A program made the position numbers and the translations under genes. Under the pieces are notes generated by a model. It searched no databases, was not told the origin of the DNA, and saw only the letters and a list, made by a program, of their open reading frames with translations. A stretch of 64,000 nucleotides of DNA from Tetranychus cinnabarinus (Eukaryota; Arthropoda; Arachnida; Trombidiformes; Tetranychidae): the NCBI GenBank assembly GCA_022266195.1, contig WHVY01000005.1, positions 6,386,001 through 6,450,000 on the forward strand. Direction: 5' to 3'. Shown here piece after piece: positions 63,804 to 64,000 of this stretch (the stretch's first letter is position 1; every line of letters begins with the position of its first letter).

Positions 63804-63863
63804 CTTAAAGAGAAAGATCACAAAAATTAATTGATTGTATAAACAGAATCATCAAACGGTACT

Positions 63864-64000
63864 AACAAGGGAAGGTTCCCAATCGCTAAAATCAGAATTG
63901 AATGATTTTTGGACTAATCGATAGAGCATGTTGAGTTGTGAAAAAGTGTCATTTACTTCGTTTCGCAAATGCCCCATTTAAAAGTTACAGGGCGTCAAAG
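63864..64000. other. Unmatched sequence replacing the expected ABCC intron end
   Basis: From AACAAGGGAAGG onward the sequence no longer follows the intron of the first ABCC copy, and no exon 5 sequence appears before the window ends. It looks unlike the surrounding AT-rich intron DNA and might be the end of an inserted element; this is inference. Confidence 0.35.

Overview
The window is eukaryotic nuclear DNA. It is AT-rich, its genes are split by mostly short introns with GT..AG ends, and the products are animal families. The gene mix (short MRP-type ABCC transporters, a C13 legumain, a cathepsin L, small apoD-like lipocalins, a Spätzle-like cystine-knot relic, an ACK tyrosine kinase) points to a chelicerate. 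It fits a plant-feeding spider mite (Tetranychus-like) best, because those genomes are known for expanded ABCC, legumain, cathepsin L and lipocalin families. The species call is inference; the families are read from the sequence.

Left part (1-11.7 kb): the 3' four fifths of a mitochondrial glycine decarboxylase gene (+, nine visible exons) runs convergently towards a complete four-exon ACK/TNK2-type non-receptor tyrosine kinase gene (-, 1046 aa). The 3' regions between them and the sequence upstream of ACK hold no convincing gene.

Middle part (11.7-41.3 kb): one tetraspanin gene (-) appears to fill the region. Two 3' exons lie at 11.7-13.9 kb. The only exon that supplies the missing TM1 lies at 41.1-41.3 kb. 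Phase and topology match exactly, which implies an intron of about 27 kb with no recognisable coding sequence apart from simple repeats and one weak acidic ORF. The protein is also odd: a glycine-rich insertion in the large extracellular loop and a tail of about 250 residues rich in Asn, Ser and Thr.

Right part (43.5-64 kb): a rearranged, duplicated gene-family neighbourhood. A complete six-exon ABCC4-like transporter (-, 1339 aa) carries a 551-bp Tc1/mariner-like element in its third intron. It is flanked on both sides by broken copies of a Spätzle-like exon. A 635-bp piece of the transporter is repeated in inverted orientation at 52.3-52.9 kb. Its last exon is repeated at 62.9-63.8 kb, next to an inverted copy of its own 3' flank. 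Between these lie an intact lipocalin (-), an intronless legumain (+) whose usual catalytic Asn position is His, a second lipocalin (-) with a 2-bp frameshift, and a cathepsin L (-). Relics of the lipocalin upstream region recur several times.

From family knowledge, the right-hand genes would act in gut proteolysis (legumain, cathepsin L), binding of small hydrophobic ligands (lipocalins) and efflux of conjugates (ABCC), the typical feeding and detoxification set of a herbivorous mite. I found no RNA gene, CRISPR array or prokaryotic operon, and no clearly new biological system. The most notable items are the 27-kb intron, the shuffled ABCC/Spätzle-like block and the altered legumain.
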